Positions 59,941 through 64,000 of a stretch of DNA of 64,000 bases are shown in pieces. The position numbers were made by a program, and so were the translations under genes. Below the pieces are notes generated by a model. It ran no database searches. It was not told the origin of the DNA and saw only the letters and a list, made by a program, of their open reading frames with translations. The stretch covers positions 8,447,501-8,511,500 of the forward strand of contig NC_091095.1 of the NCBI RefSeq assembly GCF_024713975.1. The letters run 5' to 3'. The stretch is from Paralichthys olivaceus (taxonomy: Eukaryota > Chordata > Actinopteri > Pleuronectiformes > Paralichthyidae). The first letter of the stretch is position 1, and the number at the start of each line of letters is the position of its first letter.

Positions 59941-60970
59941 TGCATGAACAATAAAAAGAAAATATATGAACAAGAACCTTGATTCCTCTATGAGGTCCCT
60001 TTCAAATCTACGCAGTGACGTCGACGTCGCTTACGCACGATCCAGCGGCTGACGCAGGGTCGACGTCTCCGTCTATGGCAGAGACGCCTCCTCGAAACAA
60101 CAGTCGTCTAGTGACGACGTGTTTCTCTTCACATTCTGGTATGAAACCACGTCCAGAGCTCAGCCTTCGTGTTTTGTGACTGCTCGCACCTCAGCTAAGA
60201 TTCGGCGTCGTTCATTTGGGAGTTTCCGGTTGGTAGACGAACCAAACAGTCCTGTTTATCATGCTAACTCCGACAAGCTAAAGCTAACTGCACTCACAAG
60301 CAGGGTGGTTGCTGCTGCTGTAGTTTTAGAGAATGAAGGTTCAGGCACATTCAGCTGCTGTTCGAGGCTGTTTGTTAGTTTATTAGCTAACCCACACATT
60401 AAACACGTGCTAGGTAATGGAAGTTCCTTATTAGCTTGCGTTTCCTTCGTTCACATGAGTTCCTGGTTGTTTATATCATTTCTATTCATTTGTGGTCCCC
60501 AAACAACTGGTGCACATTAACCACAGTGTAAACACTGCATGTTGAGCCACCAGAGATGTTCATGTCTACATGTGTGGTAAACACTAAAAAGAAAAGAGAG
60601 GAAGCGTCCACCATCTGTCTCATATAATGGTTCATCCCATATTATATGAATCCGTTGGTTTCTATTGTGATTGTTTGAATTTAAAGTGTCAACATTTGCA
60701 GAGCCTCAGGTGACAACAATATTCATTTTAGGATCATATGATAAAGAGAAGCAGTACATCATAACATTTAAGAAGCTGCAACCATAGAATTCCCAATTTT
60801 TACTTGCAAAAGATTTAAGTGAATATTAAAACATTATTTTTCTGCCGAATCATCACCCAGCTTATTGTCTCAAGTTGACTAATGCATAAGTCTTGAAATA
60901 TCTCTTGCCAGTCATACACGTCTCACACTTGTCTGTCTGTGTCTTTCGCAGCTGAAGAGCAGCTGCTGGG

Positions 60971-62289
60971 ATGCCAAAGAAGTTCCAGGGCGAGAACTCC
61001 AAGGCGGCCACAGCCAGAGCCCGAAAGGCCGAGGCCAAAGCGGTGGCAGACGCCCGCAAGAAGCAAGAGGAGGAGGACTCCCTGTGGCAGGAAACTGACA
61101 AACATGTGCTCAAGAAAGAGCAGAGAAAGGTGAGCTGTTACTCCAACAAGCTGGTCTGCACAAAGAGAAATAAATAAACAGAAATGTGGACACAAGATGT
61201 CATATTTGAAAACAGCTTTTGATGCAGGGCAGGAATCCTGTCTTACCTTTTCACACATCAACTCCACAGGTCTAAACTCTAGATGGGATTAAGTCTTAAC
61301 TTTCCCCTGCTGGTTTTTGTACTAGCAGCTAAATTACAAAACAGCACAAACAAACAGAGAAAAAAGTTCCACATACAGCGTTTGTATCTAATAGTTTTAA
61401 GGAGCCATCAGTTATGAGTTATTTTAGATGTCTGTTCCAATATTTTGCGCCTGTAAGAAAATAATAAAACATTTCCTGGATAGTTTTGTTATCAGAAAAC
61501 AACCCAGCAGCCTGATGAGACAGCTCTCTGTTTATCCAGGATGACAAGGAGAAGAAGAGGCTGGAACTCCTGGAGAGGAAAAAAGAAAACCAGCGACTTC
61601 TGGATGAAGAGTTCTCCATGATTAAAGGCAAATCAAAGGATGCTGCAGGTGGAGGAAAAGTGACCCGGGCCCAGATCGAGGAGACGCTTCAGAATGATCA
61701 GCAGCAAGAGGAGCTCAAACCGAAAGGTAAAGATCAGGTTGTTGAGATGAGTCAGGATCAGATAAAATCAGAAAGCCGTTTGTTTAACCATGACAACACC
61801 TTTTCATGTTTTCAAATAATTGTTTTCTGCAGAAAAGAGCCACCTGGAGACTCCACTGGAGGAGAACGTGAACAAAATTATCCCTGATGAAGGAACAGTG
61901 GAAGCCAGAACAATAGAAGATGCCATAGCTGTGCTGAGGTACATTGACAGTTTGCTCTGTGTTACATCCTGTTAATCTCTGCAATGCTGATTTTAATTGA
62001 CATACACAGGCCAGTAAATCAGCGAATGTGACTTGTGAATGTGAACACTTCATTGTTATTTAATCTGTCTTCTTCATCTTCTAGCACGGGACCTGAGGAC
62101 CTGGACCGCCACCCGGAGCGGAGGATGAAAGCAGCGTTTCTTGCCTATGAGGAGGCGAACATGCCTCGCCTAAAAAAGGAGAGCCCCAACATGAGATTGT
62201 CTCAGCTGAAGCAACAGTTGAAGAAGGAGTGGATGAAGTCGCCAGAGAACCCCTTGAACCAGCGCTTTTCAACATACAACCTAAAGTGA
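60971..62289 (+). CDS. ccdc124: Coiled-coil domain-containing protein 124 (4 coding exons)
   Basis: Exons 60971-61129, 61540-61726, 61833-61938 and 62085-62289; 657 nt, 218 aa (human 223). Starts MPKKFQGENSKAATARARKA, as in vertebrate CCDC124. A charged Ala/Lys/Glu-rich helix (about 10-125) is followed by RTIEDAIAVLS and a conserved C-terminal block with HPERRMKAAFLAYEE, LKKESPNMRLSQLKQQLKKEW and PENPLNQRF. Family knowledge: CCDC124 (Lso2 in yeast) binds idle 80S ribosomes near the tRNA and mRNA channels and has been reported at the midbody; the basic N-terminus is the ribosome-binding part. AATAAA at 62521-62526 probably ends the transcript. Confidence 0.97.
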
Positions 62290-62520
62290 TAACACTCCTT
62301 CTATCGTGACGCCATTTGAAAACTGTGCACTGTGGAGACTTTAATTGGAAAATTAAATAATTTCTTCAAAAAATTAACTTCGCCACTATCTGCTGAGAAA
62401 CAATATCTCCAGTACCAGAGGACACTCGCCTCCAAGGAGAAGCTCACCCCTCCACCCATCAGCGTCACAACTAGTTATCATGTCTGTGCACGTGGCCTCT
62501 AATTTTGAATATGCGCATCT

Positions 62521-62526
62521 AATAAA
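62521..62526 (+). terminator. Polyadenylation signal of ccdc124
   Basis: AATAAA in CTAATAAATTG, about 230 nt after the stop. Confidence 0.65.
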
Positions 62527-64000
62527 TTGAATTACATCTCTTTTTTAGCACTTCTGGGAAGGTGGGGAATTAGATGTTTTGAGAGTAACTTATTAAAGTT
62601 CACCACTCGACCGTCAGTCATGTGTTGCGATCTTTCTTGTTTGGAGACACAGGCGAATAGAAGATGAATCAAACCTTGATTCAATCATGAGGAAAGTAGA
62701 CAATACTCTTCAGCCAACAACAAAGTAGGCTTACTGGTAAATTTAAACCAAGAGATCAATTAGAGATTAAACAATTTCTATTGTCATGTCCATCAACCAG
62801 GTGACTGTAACTTGTGCTGTGGGTCCTGACTGGAGTTGGTGCAACGCTGTGGGTAAAGGCTGAATTAAGTGTTGACACAAGTGTGTTTTACTCACAGCCT
62901 TGTACAATGCTGATATAATAATACTGCTGCTGCTTCTGCTGATGCTGCTGATCCCCCCCCCTAAAATGACCAAGATATTCTTCCTTTAAATAAAAAACCT
63001 GTGTTGAACTTGTAGGGGAGGACTCTGGCCTCCCTTATCAATGGCACCAGACTCTTTGGCCTCTAGCCAGCTATGTTAGTATCCTTTCATATTCTGGTGG
63101 GCTGTTGAAATTAAAATGTGAAAATGTCTGAAAACACTTATGATCGAAACAATCAGAATTCTTGCTGCCTTCTTATAAATCACACATCTGTCTTTGAAAT
63201 GACAGATATTATCAAGAGATGCCTGGTAGTAACAAAACACTTCATCTTAAATCCAGCTTATCGTAACAACAAAATTTACTTATCTTGGAAGTACATCATG
63301 ATTTTTATTTTTTAAATTTTATTGTGACAGTTGCTCTGTTGGTAACAAAGCTTTTCTCCAGCGCAGCAACATTCATAGACTGAGCTGCTGAGGCAGCAAA
63401 CTGCTTTGTAGGTTTGTCCGATGCCATGTGGAGAGACGGCAAACACAATTACAACAGGGCTAAAGCAGCCTGAATATAACTAACATAAAGCAATAACTAA
63501 ACAAAACAAAAAAAGCGAATGTAGTTTACCTGCAGTTATATGTGGAAAATTGGGTTTACCACCAAAGGAGTTCTTCCACAAGCTATTGACAGGTTTTCAA
63601 TCATTAGGAGATGCAAAAAAACTGAACTGGAAAATAAAAACATGATTTTTGAGCCACTATATTATTTTACTGGAGAGTGGTGTGTGTGGTGTATTTCATA
63701 TTCAGAGGAATCCGATCTGTTTTGTATTTGGAGGTTTTTTATGTCTAAATAAGAAAAAAAGAGAAAAGAGTACTCGGTTGAGAGAACACCTGCAGATTGA
63801 TTTAAAATTTTGACAGGAGGACAGTGTTGTTTTCTGTTATTATAAATTTGCTGCTGCTGTTGCATTGGTTAGGCTTCGAGGACACAAGACAAGACAGCTC
63901 ACTGGCTTGATTCATTTGAGGCAGATTTATAAATGGACACTTTTGTCCATCCAGGCTCTTGTGGTGGAGGAGATAAGAGACCCTGTGAAGACCTTTGAAA
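62527..64000. other. Downstream flank of ccdc124
   Basis: No gene was recognised. It is A+T-rich with short simple-sequence patches: CTGCTG runs near 62925-62950, a C run near 62954-62962, and a CAG/CTG patch near 63850. An open frame touches the right edge after a splice-acceptor-like TCCAG at about 63949-63953, but too little is visible to name it. Confidence 0.5.

Larger units (their letters stand above)
58912..60970. other. Spacer between smim7 and ccdc124, including probable ccdc124 promoter
   Basis: The first part is A+T-rich and without genes. A long ATAG microsatellite fills 59478-59902. From about 60000 to 60310 the sequence is conspicuously rich in CpG (repeated GACGTCGACGTCGC-like phrases), which fits a CpG-island promoter and non-coding first exon of ccdc124. 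The coding exon at 60971 is preceded by a good acceptor (TGTCTTTCGCAG at about 60940-60951), so a spliced 5' UTR is likely. Confidence 0.5.

Noticed and set aside
59464-59973. Open frames of 66-169 codons rich in Ser, Ile, Tyr and Leu on the minus strand
   Set aside because: Pure translation of the ATAG microsatellite; three overlapping frames give the same type of sequence.
60119-60520. 133-codon frame upstream of ccdc124
   Set aside because: Lies in the CpG-rich probable promoter; no homology recognised and no splice signals consistent with a separate gene.
63954-64000. Possible first exon of a further gene at the right edge (ALVVEEIRDPVKTFE)
   Set aside because: Open frame after a TCCAG acceptor-like site, but the pyrimidine tract is weak, only 47 nt are visible, and no family was recognised.

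Overview
The window is vertebrate nuclear DNA, almost certainly from a ray-finned (teleost, probably percomorph) fish. Genes are split by GT-AG introns, the proteins resemble single-copy vertebrate orthologues, and introns and spacers carry short repeats typical of teleosts (tRNA-derived SINE, MITEs with terminal inverted repeats, LINE 3' ends with microsatellite tails). No prokaryotic, plasmid, phage or CRISPR structure was seen, and no element with LTRs or capsid/envelope genes was recognised.

Seven protein-coding genes were rebuilt exon by exon; in each, all exon phases join into one open frame. On the + strand: a five-domain class I cytokine receptor, best matched to il12rb1 (495-8483, 677 aa); klhl26 (10962-14903, 604 aa); crtc1 (17731-29241, 609 aa). 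On the - strand: comp, i.e. thrombospondin-5 (45648-36300, 748 aa), and tmem38a (55293-48952, 291 aa). On the + strand again: smim7 (56839-58265, 75 aa) and ccdc124 (60971-62289, 218 aa). Human orthologues of all seven lie on chromosome 19p13.11, so the window is a compact and rearranged fish counterpart of that segment. crtc1 and comp converge on a 7-kb spacer, and tmem38a and smim7 are head to head about 1.5 kb apart.

The genes do not form one pathway. il12rb1 encodes an IL-12/IL-23 receptor subunit, klhl26 a probable Cullin-3 adaptor, crtc1 a CREB coactivator, comp a pentameric cartilage matrix protein, tmem38a a sarcoplasmic/endoplasmic reticulum K+ channel, smim7 a small membrane protein, and ccdc124 a ribosome-associated coiled-coil protein. 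Their proximity is best read as conserved synteny.

The most distinctive signal is a textbook U12-type AT-AC intron in crtc1 (20834-21709). Other points of interest are a 22-nt microexon and a competing donor in the cytokine receptor, loss of the RGD site in COMP, several MITE families (one with a perfect 13-bp inverted repeat, one with TTAA ends), a microsatellite seeded by a LINE tail, and consensus CTCF motifs around smim7. I found no convincing new biological system; the window reads as an ordinary, well-preserved fish gene neighbourhood.
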